Below, in pieces: positions 1 through 7,181 of a stretch of DNA of 7,320 nt. A program made the position numbers and the translations under genes. How positions within the stretch are numbered: position 1 is the first letter of the stretch; the number at the start of each line of letters is the position of its first letter. The notes beneath the pieces are model-generated. The model saw only the letters and a list, made by a program, of their open reading frames with translations. It was not told the origin of the DNA and made no database searches. Source of the DNA: Mycobacterium sp. (GTDB taxonomy: Bacteria > Actinomycetota > Actinomycetes > Mycobacteriales > Mycobacteriaceae); contig JAHBAP020000059.1 of NCBI GenBank assembly GCA_018500005.2, positions 1 to 7,320 of the forward strand, in the 5' to 3' direction.

Positions 1-36
1 CCTTCGTCGGCAGCGTCAGATGTGTATAAGAGACAG
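1..36 (+). other. Untrimmed Nextera sequencing adapter (Tn5 mosaic end) at contig start; not genomic
   Basis: Positions 4-17 read TCGTCGGCAGCGTC and positions 18-36 read AGATGTGTATAAGAGACAG. Together these are the 33-base Illumina Nextera read-1 adapter, the second part being the 19-base Tn5 mosaic end used in tagmentation. The three bases before it (CCT) could be the tail of an i5 index. The stretch is synthetic and shows that the window begins at a raw contig edge. It is open in the pks frame from a GTG at 22, so an automatic gene caller would give the pks fragment a false start and a leading MYKRQ peptide, which belongs to the adapter. On the other strand it produces the matching false C-terminus ending in SLIHI. 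Confidence 0.97.
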
Positions 37-822
37 GTGTGGCACGCCGCCGCCGTCGTCGAGGAAGCCACGTTGACCAACATCACCGACGAGCTGATCG
101 AGCACTGCTGGATCCCGAAGGTCGGCGGGGCCTGGAACCTTCACCAGGCCACAGCGGGCCAGCCGCTGGACTGGTTCTGCTCGTTCTCGTCGGCCGCCGC
201 GCTTGTCGGCTCGCCCGGCCAGGGCGCCTACTCCGCCGCCAACAGCTGGCTGGATTCGTTCTCCCGTTGGCGGCACGCGCAGGGGGTCCCCGCCACTGCG
301 ATCGCCTGGGGCGCCTGGGCGCAGGTCGGTCGAGGGATAGCGCTGGCCGAGGACACCGGGATGGCCATCGAGCCGGCCGAAGGTCTGCGGGCGTTCGAGA
401 TGCTGTTGCGCTACGACCGGCCCTATAGCGGGTACGCGCCGATCATCGGTACGCCTTGGCTGACCGCGTTCGGTCAGCGCAGCAAGTTCGCCGAAGCGTT
501 CAGCGCGGCGAATTCCGCGCAGAGCGACAGCGGCAAGTTCCTCACCGAGCTTCGCGGGGTTCCTCAGGAGGAATGGCCGGGCATGATCCGCAAGCTCGTC
601 TCCGAACAGCTCAGCCTGTTGCTGCGGCGCACCATCGACCCGGACCGGCCGCTGTCGGATTACGGGTTGGACTCGCTGGGCAACCTGGAGTTGCGGACGC
701 GTATCGAGACCGAGACCGGGGTGCGGATCGGCCCGACTCAGATCACCACGGTGCGCGGGCTCGCCGATCACCTCTGCGAGGAGATCCAGCAACGTGAGGC
801 GGTACCGGCGCCGGCCGGATGA
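37..822 (+). CDS. pks: Type I polyketide synthase, C-terminal fragment (ketoreductase end + ACP), 5' truncated by contig edge
   Basis: The last 261 residues of a large modular synthase; everything upstream is lost at the contig edge. Counting from base 37, residues 1-110 or so are the second half of a ketoreductase (KR). An HAA motif lies at residues 3-5, the likely catalytic Ser is residue 52 in [16 protein letters not shown], Tyr is residue 65 and Asn is residue 69. After a linker, residues about 175-255 form an acyl carrier domain with [16 protein letters not shown]; Ser213 (codon 673-675) is the phosphopantetheine site. There is no thioesterase after the ACP, as is usual for mycobacterial MAS-like and Pks3/4-type enzymes, whose products are handed to Pap acyltransferases. 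The wording of the ACP ([26 protein letters not shown]) resembles the MAS-like family. The KR has VEE where B-type domains have LDD and lacks the A-type Trp. By context it would make the acyl chain that PapA3 attaches to trehalose. Whether it is a Pks3/4 or a phleic-acid synthase type cannot be told from this end. Confidence 0.95.
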   Translation: MWHAAAVVEEATLTNITDELIEHCWIPKVGGAWNLHQATAGQPLDWFCSFSSAAALVGSPGQGAYSAANSWLDSFSRWRHAQGVPATAIAWGAWAQVGRGIALAEDTGMAIEPAEGLRAFEMLLRYDRPYSGYAPIIGTPWLTAFGQRSKFAEAFSAANSAQSDSGKFLTELRGVPQEEWPGMIRKLVSEQLSLLLRRTIDPDRPLSDYGLDSLGNLELRTRIETETGVRIGPTQITTVRGLADHLCEEIQQREAVPAPAG

Positions 823-833
823 CGAGTACCCTG

Positions 834-849
834 CACGGGGAGCCCCGTG
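834..849. repeat. Perfect 7-bp inverted repeat between pks and papA3
   Basis: CACGGGG (834-840) and CCCCGTG (843-849) are perfect inverted copies separated by AG. As RNA this could fold as a 6-bp GC-rich stem with a 4-base loop, located 11 bases after the pks stop and 18 bases before the papA3 ATG. As DNA it is a 16-bp near-palindrome of operator size. It is not followed by a T-run, so a terminator is unlikely. A role in translation control, RNA processing or regulator binding is speculative. Confidence 0.5.
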
Positions 850-854
850 TCGGT

Positions 855-861
855 AAGGGAG
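855..861 (+). promoter_or_regulatory. Ribosome binding site deciding the papA3 start
   Basis: AAGGGAG lies six bases before the ATG at 868, an ideal Shine-Dalgarno placement. It supports ATG 868 over the in-frame GTG at 847, which has no such site close upstream and sits inside the inverted repeat. Confidence 0.75.
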
Positions 862-867
862 ACGAAT

Positions 868-2289
868 ATGCGCATCGGACCACTGGAAATCGGTTCCATC
901 ACCGAGTGGACGCCGGTCGACGGGCCGGTGGTGACGTGGCAGCCCACCGAGGCGTCTCTAGCAAAGGCGGCGCAGGCTCCGCTCAGTCCGGTTCCCGTTG
1001 GTTATATGCAGGCCCAGCACATTCGGGGATACCGCAGTCAGCGCGACAAGGGCCTGGATTACTCCAGGCTTATGGTGGTCAGCTGCGACGCCCCCGGGCA
1101 GTGCGACATCCGGGCGATGACTTATGTGGTCAACGCCCATCTCCGCCGGCAGGACACCTACCGCAGCTGGTTCGAGCTCAACGACGACGGCACCCTGGTA
1201 CGTCACGAGATCCAGAATCCGCGGGATATCGAGTTCACCGCCGTCGAGCACGGCCTGATGCATGTCGACGAGATCCGTGACATGGTCGCCAACATCCCCG
1301 ATCCGCTGCACTGGGACTGCTTCCGGTACGGAATCATCCAGGGCGAGGAGAGCTTCACCTTCTTCGCCAGCATCGATCACGTGCACGTCGACGCCTCCGT
1401 CGTCGGCGTCACGCTAATGGAGTTCTTCATGATGTACTCCGCGCTGGTGGCCGGCGGCGCGCCGCTGGAATTGCCGCCGCCCGGCCGCTACGCGGAGTTC
1501 TGCGAACGTCAGCACGCCTACACCGCATCGTTGACATCCCAGTCGCCGGAGGTCCAGGCATGGGTGGAATTCGCCAAGGCCAGCGGTAACAGCCTGCCGG
1601 GCTTCCCGCTGCCGCTCGGGGATCCAGCGGTGCGCTGGGAGTCCACCATGACGACGATGTCGATGTTGGACCGCGACCAGATGGTGGCGTTCGAGACCGC
1701 CTGCACCGACGCCGGTGCCCGGTTCATCGGCGGGGTGATCGCCTGTATCGGGCTGACCCAGTACGAATTGACCGGTGCCGTCGATTACCACGGGCTGACC
1801 CCCCGTGACACCCGCAAGGATGCCACCGACGCCATGACCCAGGGCTGGTTCACCGGCCTGATCCCGCTGACCGTGCCGATCGGGGGCGCGTCCTTCGCCG
1901 AGGCGGCCCGGGTGGCCCAGGAATCCTTCGACTCCAACAAGTCCATGGCGGAGTTGCCCTTCGACCGCGTCGTTGAACTCGAACCCGCGCTGAGTCCGGC
2001 GCCGCCGAACTTCCCGGTGATCAACTTCCTTGACGCCGGCACTGCCCCGCTGTCAGCCCTGCTGACCGCCGAACTCGGTGACCTCAACGTGGGCGTCTAC
2101 AGCGACGGCCGGTACTCCTACCAGTTGTCGATCTACGTCGCGCGGGTGGAGGACCAGACCGCGGTCACGGTGATGTACCCGGACAACCCGGAGGCGCGCG
2201 AGTCGGTGGACCGCTACCTCGAGGTGCTTAAGTCGGTGTTCGAGACCGTCGCCAAGCAGGGCCACTGGAGCGACCGCGATGTGGCCTGA
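868..2289 (+). CDS. papA3: PapA3-type polyketide-associated acyltransferase
   Basis: A 473-residue protein of the condensation-domain-like Pap family, about the size I recall for M. tuberculosis PapA3 (472). PapA3 transfers acyl chains made by the partner Pks onto trehalose (2- and 3-positions in the DAT pathway), in the cytoplasm or at the inner membrane face. The catalytic HxxxD motif is visible in DHVHVDA with His171 (codon 1378-1380) and Asp175. The usual leading His of HHxxxDG is Asp and the trailing Gly is Ala, as I remember for PapA3 itself. A second conserved stretch, GVYSDGRYSYQLSIYV around residues 409-424, falls near the position of the structural DFGWG motif of the superfamily. 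PYMQAQHIRG-type and LTPRDTRKDATDAMTQGWFTG stretches also match PapA3 from memory. ATG 868 is chosen because of the ribosome binding site six bases upstream and because family members start with M-R-I/V-G-P-L; GTG 847 would add seven residues. It lies 45 bases after pks and 15 before mmpL10, so co-transcription is likely. Confidence 0.93.
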   Translation: MRIGPLEIGSITEWTPVDGPVVTWQPTEASLAKAAQAPLSPVPVGYMQAQHIRGYRSQRDKGLDYSRLMVVSCDAPGQCDIRAMTYVVNAHLRRQDTYRSWFELNDDGTLVRHEIQNPRDIEFTAVEHGLMHVDEIRDMVANIPDPLHWDCFRYGIIQGEESFTFFASIDHVHVDASVVGVTLMEFFMMYSALVAGGAPLELPPPGRYAEFCERQHAYTASLTSQSPEVQAWVEFAKASGNSLPGFPLPLGDPAVRWESTMTTMSMLDRDQMVAFETACTDAGARFIGGVIACIGLTQYELTGAVDYHGLTPRDTRKDATDAMTQGWFTGLIPLTVPIGGASFAEAARVAQESFDSNKSMAELPFDRVVELEPALSPAPPNFPVINFLDAGTAPLSALLTAELGDLNVGVYSDGRYSYQLSIYVARVEDQTAVTVMYPDNPEARESVDRYLEVLKSVFETVAKQGHWSDRDVA

Positions 2290-2304
2290 GAAACCCATGT
2301 CACG

Positions 2305-5300
2305 GTGACCGAACGGACCGGGGTCGCCTTCGGGCGGCTTGGACGTTTCGTGGCGCGGTGGCCCTGGGCGGTGATCGCGCTGTGGCTGGTGTTGTTGGGA
2401 ACGCTGTCCGCCACCGTGCCGCCACTGGAAGAGATGTCGGTGCGCAATCCGGTCGCACTCTTGCCGGCCAACGCCCCATCCATCGAGGCCACCCGGCAGA
2501 TGAGCGAGGCCTTCAAGGACTCCGGTGCGGAGAACATCCTGGTGGTCTTGCTCACCGACAGCAACGGACTCGGCAGCGACGACGAGGCGGTCTACCGCCG
2601 ACTGGTCGACCGGCTCCGGCAGGACACCACCGACGTCGTCATGCTGCAGGATTTCGTCAGCGCCCCACCATTACGAGAAGCGTTGGCCAGCAAGGACGGT
2701 CAGGCCTGGATCCTCCCGGTCGGACTAGCGGGTGAACTGGGAACCCCAAAGGCCTACAACGCCTACAGCCACGTCTCGGACCTGGTGGAGGACACCCTCC
2801 GGGGCACATCACTGTCGGCCCGGATGACGGGTCCGGCCGCCACCGTCGCCGACCTCACCGACGCCGGCGCCCGAGACCGGTTGCCCGTCGAAGCCGCGAT
2901 CGCGGTGCTGCTGCTGGTGATCCTGGCCGTCGTGTTCCGAAACCCGGTCACCATGCTGCTGCCACTGCTGGCGATCGGCGCCTCGCTGCTGACCGCCCAG
3001 GGCCTGATCTCGGCGGTCTCATTACACACCGGTCTGCCGATCTCCAATCAGGCCATCGTCCTGTTGAGCGCGATGATCGCCGGTGCCGGAACCGATTACG
3101 CGGTCTTCCTGATCAGTCGCTACCACGACTATGTCCGCCGCGGCGATGACAGCGATCTGGCGCTGCAGCAGGCCATGTCGTCGATCGGTCCGGTGATCGC
3201 GGCATCGGCGGCCACCGTCGGCGTGACATTCCTGGGGATGGGCTTCGCCAAACTTGGGTTGTTCTCCAACACCGGACTGTCCCTGGCGATGGGCATCGCA
3301 ACCGCCTTCCTCGGCGCCATCACCCTGCTTCCGGCCGTCATGGTGCTGGCCGGCCGGCGAGCCTGGATCAAGCCGCGCCCGGAGATGGCCGCACCGTTCT
3401 GGCGCCGGGTCGGAATCGGGGTGGTGCGCCGGCCCCGGAGCTATCTCGCCGCAAGCCTGGTGCTGCTATTGGCACTTGCCGCATGCGCCGGTCTGGCTCG
3501 GTACAACTATGACGACCGCAAGGTGCTGCCCGCCGCCGCGGAAAGTTCCATCGGGTACGCGATGCTCGACGACCACTTCGCGGTCAACCAGACCATCCCG
3601 CTCTACCTCGTCATCGAGTCGGACCGAGATCTGCGCACCGCCCGGTCACTGGCAGACCTTGATCAGATGGCACAACGGATCAGCCAGATCCCCGGTATCC
3701 ACGCCATCCGCGGCGTGACGCGTCCCACCGGTGAGACCCTGCCCCAGGCGCGGGCGACCTACCAGGCCGGCAAGGTCGGCGACGAGCTGGCCGCGGCGTC
3801 CGGGATGATCTCCAGCCGTTCCTCGGATCTCAACCGGCTCGCCTCCGGCGCCAACGAACTGGCCAGCAGTCTCGGTGACGTCCAGGGGCAGGTGAACCAG
3901 GCCGCCGGAAACGTCTCCAGCCTGATCGACGCGCTGGCCTATATCCAGGGCCTCGCGGGCGGGGAGAAAACGTTCGAGGACCTCGACAGGACCGCGAAGC
4001 TGATCGACGGCTTACGAATGCTCGGCCAGATCCTCCAGGTCAAATTCGCCGGAGTCACCTACAAGCTGGACTGGATCGACCCGGTCATCGTGGCGCTGGA
4101 CACCAGTCCGACATGCATCGCCAATCCGGTGTGCTGGGCCGCCAACAACCAGTTCCGCCGGATCCAGTATCTGCGCGATACCGGCGCGCTGGACGGGTTG
4201 CTCGATATGTCGAGTCAGCTGATGAATGCCGAGCCCACGCAGAGCGTCTCCTCGACAGTCGCCGGACTGACAACCTCGGTGCAGACGGTCGTCAAATCCC
4301 TTCGTGCCATTGGGGTTTACGACGCAGGCACCGCACGCCAGCAGTTGTATACGGTCCAGGACGGCGCCGACAAACTGGCCAGCGCGAGTCGCCAGATCGC
4401 CGACGGAGTCGACCAGATCGTCAGCCAGACCAAACGGGTGGGCCCAGGGTTGGATGCGGCCGCGTCGTTCCTGCAGGCGATGAGCAAGGATGCCGCCACC
4501 CCGGCGATGGCGGGCTTCAACATCCCTCCGGAGGTGCTGGCATCGGACGAGTTCCGCAAGGCCATCACCGCATTCGTCTCAACCGACGGGCACGCGGTTC
4601 GCTACCTGATTCAGACCGACCTCAATCCTTTCAGCACCGAGGCGATGGACCAGGTGAACGCAGTGCTGGAAGCAGCCCGCGGCGCACTGCCCAACACCAC
4701 GCTCGCCGATGCCAGGGTCTCTGTCTCGGGTTACCCTGTGACACTTCGTGATACCCGCGACTACTACAACGCCGATTTGCGTTTGATCATCGCGATCACC
4801 GTGGTGGTGGTGCTGCTCGTGCTCATGCTGCTGCTTCGGGCATTCGTTGCGCCGCTGTACCTGGTCGGATCGGTGATCCTGTCCTACCTGTCCGCCCTGG
4901 GCCTCGGCGTGCTGATCTTCCAGTTCGGCATGCATCAGCAATTGCATTGGAGCGTGCCGGGATTGGCCTTCGTGGTGCTGGTCGCCGTCGGCGCCGACTA
5001 CAACATGCTGCTGGCTTCGCGATTGCGAGAGGAGTCTGTCACCGGCTTGCGACTCGGTGTTATCCGGACAGTTCGATCCACCGGTGGTGTGATCACCGCT
5101 GCCGGTTTCATCTTTGCCGCATCGATGTTCGGCCTGATGTTCTCTTCCATCACCACGATCGTCCAGTCAGGTGCGGTCATCGGACTGGGCATCCTGCTGG
5201 ACACCCTGGTGGTCCGTACCGTGACGGTGCCCGCGGTGGCGACGCTATTCGGCAAGTTCAGTTGGTGGCCGAACATCCCGCGGCGTCGTTCAGGATCATC

Positions 5301-5352
5301 GGTAGCCCGGAAGCCCCCGCGCCCAACAGTTTTCGACGCGGTGAGCGGCTGA
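2305..5352 (+). CDS. mmpL10: MmpL10-type RND-family lipid transporter
   Basis: A 1015-residue inner-membrane transporter of the mycobacterial MmpL (RND) family, close to the ~1000 residues of M. tuberculosis MmpL10. The layout is standard: TM1 about residues 18-38, first periplasmic domain 39-190, TM2-6 about 193-350, TM7 about 378-397, a large second periplasmic domain about 398-822, and TM8-12 about 825-985. Proton-relay motifs are intact: GTDY at 262-265 in TM4 (Asp264) and GADY at 896-899 in TM10 (Asp898). The second periplasmic domain has Ala/Ser/Leu-rich, helix-prone stretches (about 490-545 and 640-720) that suggest a coiled-coil hairpin, with Cys604 and Cys610 between them. The C-terminus is a short basic cytoplasmic tail. 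By context it moves the PapA3 product (diacyltrehalose-type lipid) to the periplasmic side using the proton gradient. The start is GTG 2305: the frame opens right after the papA3 TGA and no earlier start codon exists. The ribosome binding site is weak, so translation may depend on coupling to papA3. Confidence 0.94.
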   Translation: MTERTGVAFGRLGRFVARWPWAVIALWLVLLGTLSATVPPLEEMSVRNPVALLPANAPSIEATRQMSEAFKDSGAENILVVLLTDSNGLGSDDEAVYRRLVDRLRQDTTDVVMLQDFVSAPPLREALASKDGQAWILPVGLAGELGTPKAYNAYSHVSDLVEDTLRGTSLSARMTGPAATVADLTDAGARDRLPVEAAIAVLLLVILAVVFRNPVTMLLPLLAIGASLLTAQGLISAVSLHTGLPISNQAIVLLSAMIAGAGTDYAVFLISRYHDYVRRGDDSDLALQQAMSSIGPVIAASAATVGVTFLGMGFAKLGLFSNTGLSLAMGIATAFLGAITLLPAVMVLAGRRAWIKPRPEMAAPFWRRVGIGVVRRPRSYLAASLVLLLALAACAGLARYNYDDRKVLPAAAESSIGYAMLDDHFAVNQTIPLYLVIESDRDLRTARSLADLDQMAQRISQIPGIHAIRGVTRPTGETLPQARATYQAGKVGDELAAASGMISSRSSDLNRLASGANELASSLGDVQGQVNQAAGNVSSLIDALAYIQGLAGGEKTFEDLDRTAKLIDGLRMLGQILQVKFAGVTYKLDWIDPVIVALDTSPTCIANPVCWAANNQFRRIQYLRDTGALDGLLDMSSQLMNAEPTQSVSSTVAGLTTSVQTVVKSLRAIGVYDAGTARQQLYTVQDGADKLASASRQIADGVDQIVSQTKRVGPGLDAAASFLQAMSKDAATPAMAGFNIPPEVLASDEFRKAITAFVSTDGHAVRYLIQTDLNPFSTEAMDQVNAVLEAARGALPNTTLADARVSVSGYPVTLRDTRDYYNADLRLIIAITVVVVLLVLMLLLRAFVAPLYLVGSVILSYLSALGLGVLIFQFGMHQQLHWSVPGLAFVVLVAVGADYNMLLASRLREESVTGLRLGVIRTVRSTGGVITAAGFIFAASMFGLMFSSITTIVQSGAVIGLGILLDTLVVRTVTVPAVATLFGKFSWWPNIPRRRSGSSVARKPPRPTVFDAVSG

Positions 5353-5375
5353 ACCCCGGGCCAAAACCCCGTGGT
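5353..5375. terminator. Candidate bidirectional terminator hairpin at the mmpL10/PE convergent junction
   Basis: In the 24 bases between the two convergent stop codons, 5353-5360 can pair with 5368-5375: ACC then CGGG pair with CCCG then GGT around a single C/T mismatch, leaving a 7-base loop rich in A. It is the only inverted repeat in the junction and sits where both transcripts must end. There is no T-run on either strand, so it would be of the non-canonical type often seen in mycobacteria, or simply a chance hairpin. Confidence 0.4.
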
Positions 5376-5376
5376 A

Positions 5377-6480
5377 TCAGCCCAGCACTCCAAAGAGGCT
5401 CCGGGCGTCGGCGAAAGTCTTCTCGATGGCCGCGCGGGTCCCCGGATCCAGGCTGCCGATCGGATCCATGCCCGCCGGGGTGACCGTCACCGGTCGGGTC
5501 GCCGGATCGTCGTTGCGGGAGTAGCCGGCGTCGATGATCGGCTGCAGTGCGCCGTCGAGCATGTCCACACCCCAGCTGGGGACGCCCAGATACCGCAACG
5601 GCAGCGTCAACGGGAGATCGGTGACCGGGATGAGGAACGACGTCGTCGTGGCGCCCCTCGAGTTGACCTCGGATCTGATGTTCTGCGGCGGCACCATATC
5701 CGGACTGGTGAACGCCGCCGGAGTATGCGTGATGGCCGAACCGGCCACGGCATTCGCCACCGCGAAAACGTTCTGCGGGCGGTCTGGGAAGTCGGCCAGT
5801 CCGTCATACATGGCGACAACCCGGTTGCTGTTGTACTGGCTTTCGACCGCCGGCGGCATGGTGTAGTCGATCAGCGGGATGTACTCGCCGGGTCCGAAGA
5901 CCTCGCTCAGGAAGCTCTGGCCGAAGGCATGCCGGCTGGTGGGGTCACCGATCGTGGTGAAGGTCAACTGGTCGGGCGCGGGGGCGTTGGGGTCATTGGC
6001 CAGCCGTGCCTGCACCTGGTCCAGTGCCAGGGTGCCCTGGGACAGCCCGACCGCGGCCTGTGTTCCGCTTCCGCCGGCGATCGCATTGTCCAGGCTGGTG
6101 GTCGCCTGGGTGGCGGCCTCGCCGATGGTCTCCATATCCCGCGGACCCGGCGGAAGGACGAACTGTGGCATCCAACTGAAGGGTGCGCCGGCGGGGTAGT
6201 CGATCAGCTCCCGGCGGGCGTCGGGGAACCAGTCAGCGCCTGCTTTCATCGTGTACTCGTACCAGGGGATTCCGGGGGCCCGGGCGCCGCCGAGAGCGTA
6301 GACGGTCTGGGCGGTGGAGCCTTGGACGAGCGGAGAGGGAGGCACGCAGGACTCGGCGGGATAGGGCCCGTTATCGCAGGGTTGGGGGTACCACGGGTTG
6401 GCCCGCGCCGTTCCGGTACCCAGACCGCCAGAGGTGCCGACGACACCGGCGGTGAGCAGACCAGCGATAACTCGTCTCAT
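5377..6480 (-). CDS. Secreted PE-PPE-domain acyltransferase/serine hydrolase (Chp2/TPP 'PE' type)
   Basis: A 367-residue secreted or membrane-tethered alpha/beta-hydrolase. Residues 1-27 form a signal peptide: RR near the start, a hydrophobic core, then TARA before Asn28, a plausible signal-peptidase site. The rest is a PE-PPE domain (serine hydrolase fold) without any N-terminal PE or PPE region. The nucleophile is Ser147 in GLSQG (codon at 6042-6040); likely triad partners are Asp226 in MYDGLADFPD (Asp179 in TIGDPTS is an alternative) and His252 in AITHTPAAF. Cys35 and Cys45 near the mature N-terminus could form a disulfide. In M. tuberculosis the convergent gene beside mmpL10 is chp2 (Rv1184c), which converts diacyltrehalose to polyacyltrehalose outside the membrane; the TPP locus has an equivalent 'PE' enzyme for the last acylation. 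The same role is inferred here, the acceptor and donor being the lipid exported by MmpL10. The ATG has a strong ribosome binding site. It lies 47 bases downstream of the GAP-like gene. Confidence 0.9.
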   Translation of the reverse strand: MRRVIAGLLTAGVVGTSGGLGTGTARANPWYPQPCDNGPYPAESCVPPSPLVQGSTAQTVYALGGARAPGIPWYEYTMKAGADWFPDARRELIDYPAGAPFSWMPQFVLPPGPRDMETIGEAATQATTSLDNAIAGGSGTQAAVGLSQGTLALDQVQARLANDPNAPAPDQLTFTTIGDPTSRHAFGQSFLSEVFGPGEYIPLIDYTMPPAVESQYNSNRVVAMYDGLADFPDRPQNVFAVANAVAGSAITHTPAAFTSPDMVPPQNIRSEVNSRGATTTSFLIPVTDLPLTLPLRYLGVPSWGVDMLDGALQPIIDAGYSRNDDPATRPVTVTPAGMDPIGSLDPGTRAAIEKTFADARSLFGVLG

Positions 6481-6485
6481 CTGAG

Positions 6486-6494
6486 CCCTCCTCC
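6486..6494 (-). promoter_or_regulatory. Strong ribosome binding site of the PE-PPE gene
   Basis: Read on the minus strand this is GGAGGAGGG, five bases before the ATG at 6480. It is by far the best Shine-Dalgarno match in the window and fixes this start, in agreement with the signal peptide that follows. The strength suggests the enzyme is translated independently of the GAP-like gene upstream. Confidence 0.85.
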
Positions 6495-6503
6495 GGCAAA
6501 CAC

Positions 6504-6526
6504 GCTACCGCATTCACGGCGGTCGC
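6504..6526. repeat. Inverted repeat/hairpin between the GAP-like gene and the PE-PPE gene
   Basis: ACCGC (6507-6511) and GCGGT (6519-6523) pair around a 7-base loop, and after one mismatch on each side GC (6504-6505) pairs with GC (6525-6526). On the minus strand the hairpin starts one base after the GAP-like stop codon and is followed by a short TGTTT stretch before the PE ribosome binding site. It could be a weak terminator or attenuator that lowers read-through, an RNA stability element, or chance. Confidence 0.4.
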
Positions 6527-6527
6527 T

Positions 6528-7181
6528 TCACAGCGTGACGAGGCCGACCGTCAGCAGGATGGTCCCGATCACGGCGAGCGTGGCGGACAGCGCCACACGG
6601 CGGCGCCGGGCAAACCACAGGTTGAGCCGCGCCATGGCGGCACGGGTTGGGTCCGGGGCGAAAAGGTATGCGATCAGGGGTATCTCGACGAGCGCGAAGG
6701 CCACCACGGTGAACATCACCAATGCGCCGACCTGTTGGCCTGCGGTCGCCTCGGAGGCCAGAATCACGGCCAGCACCGCCAGAAAGTCCACCGACGGCAG
6801 CGCGATACCGAGTCCGGCCGCCCCCGCGATCCAGGGTCCCTCGGCGTTCACCAGTCGGCGCGCCTGCCGAGCCAGTCGCCCCGGTTCGCCATCTGCGTCC
6901 CGGCCGGGCAGTCGGACCACCGCCACTACCGCGGCAAGGATCAACGCGACCAAGCCCATGCCGATCTGAACTTTCGGCAGGGTGAAATGTGCCGAGTCCA
7001 CTGCGGAGCGCAACCCGAACAGCACGACCAGTCCGACGGTGATGCCCATCACGAAACCGCCGCACAGAAACGCCAGCAGGTCGGCAACCGGTCGTCGGCG
7101 GTTCAGCAACAGCACTGTCATGCCGAGCCGGAATGGTTCGGTGCTGACGGCAAGCGCCATCACGAAGACGGTGAGCCACAT
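6528..7181 (-). CDS. GAP/Sap-family six-TM membrane protein (GAP-like)
   Basis: A 217-residue, very hydrophobic protein with about six membrane spans (roughly residues 1-25, 34-57, 70-90, 117-143, 150-173 and 197-215) and a basic cytoplasmic-type loop at 90-112 (RLARQARR). The pattern, with an early STEPFRLG stretch, LLAFLCGG in the second span and GLGIALPSVDFLAVLAV in the fourth, fits the mycobacterial GAP/Sap family (glycopeptidolipid-addressing protein, sulfolipid-1-addressing protein). Members help lipids reach the surface, probably with an MmpL partner; the exact biochemistry is not known. By position it would serve the lipid made by this locus. The length is a little under the ~230-260 I recall for the family, without an obvious missing part. 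ATG 7181 is chosen because family members begin M-W-x-x-V; upstream the frame stays open only to a stop at 7251-7253 and holds no ATG, GTG or TTG. Its ribosome binding site is weak (GCGAGAAATC before ATG). Probably the first gene of a two-gene unit with the PE-PPE gene. Confidence 0.85.
   Translation of the reverse strand: MWLTVFVMALAVSTEPFRLGMTVLLLNRRRPVADLLAFLCGGFVMGITVGLVVLFGLRSAVDSAHFTLPKVQIGMGLVALILAAVVAVVRLPGRDADGEPGRLARQARRLVNAEGPWIAGAAGLGIALPSVDFLAVLAVILASEATAGQQVGALVMFTVVAFALVEIPLIAYLFAPDPTRAAMARLNLWFARRRRVALSATLAVIGTILLTVGLVTL

Noticed and set aside
18..36. Genuine transposon end or insertion sequence
   Set aside because: The Tn5 mosaic end is preceded by the synthetic Nextera adapter part, sits at the sequence edge and has no transposase or second end, so it is a library artefact.
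16..792. A long minus-strand frame opposite the pks fragment
   Set aside because: It is the antisense shadow of the KR-ACP coding sequence, and its last residues come from the adapter.
847..867. GTG 847 as the papA3 start (seven extra residues)
   Set aside because: It lies inside the inverted repeat and lacks its own ribosome binding site, while ATG 868 has AAGGGAG at the right distance and gives the N-terminus typical of PapA proteins.
4113..4751. Second + strand frame inside mmpL10, 212 codons
   Set aside because: It is fully inside the mmpL10 coding sequence, which has uninterrupted homology-like structure there; the alternate frame is Arg/Gly-rich with no domain.
5371..6969. A 532-codon open frame on the + strand running opposite the PE-PPE and GAP-like genes
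   Set aside because: It is antisense to two well-supported genes, shows no recognisable domain, is rich in Arg/Gly/Pro as chance frames in high-G+C DNA are, and has a compositional break where it passes from one gene to the next.
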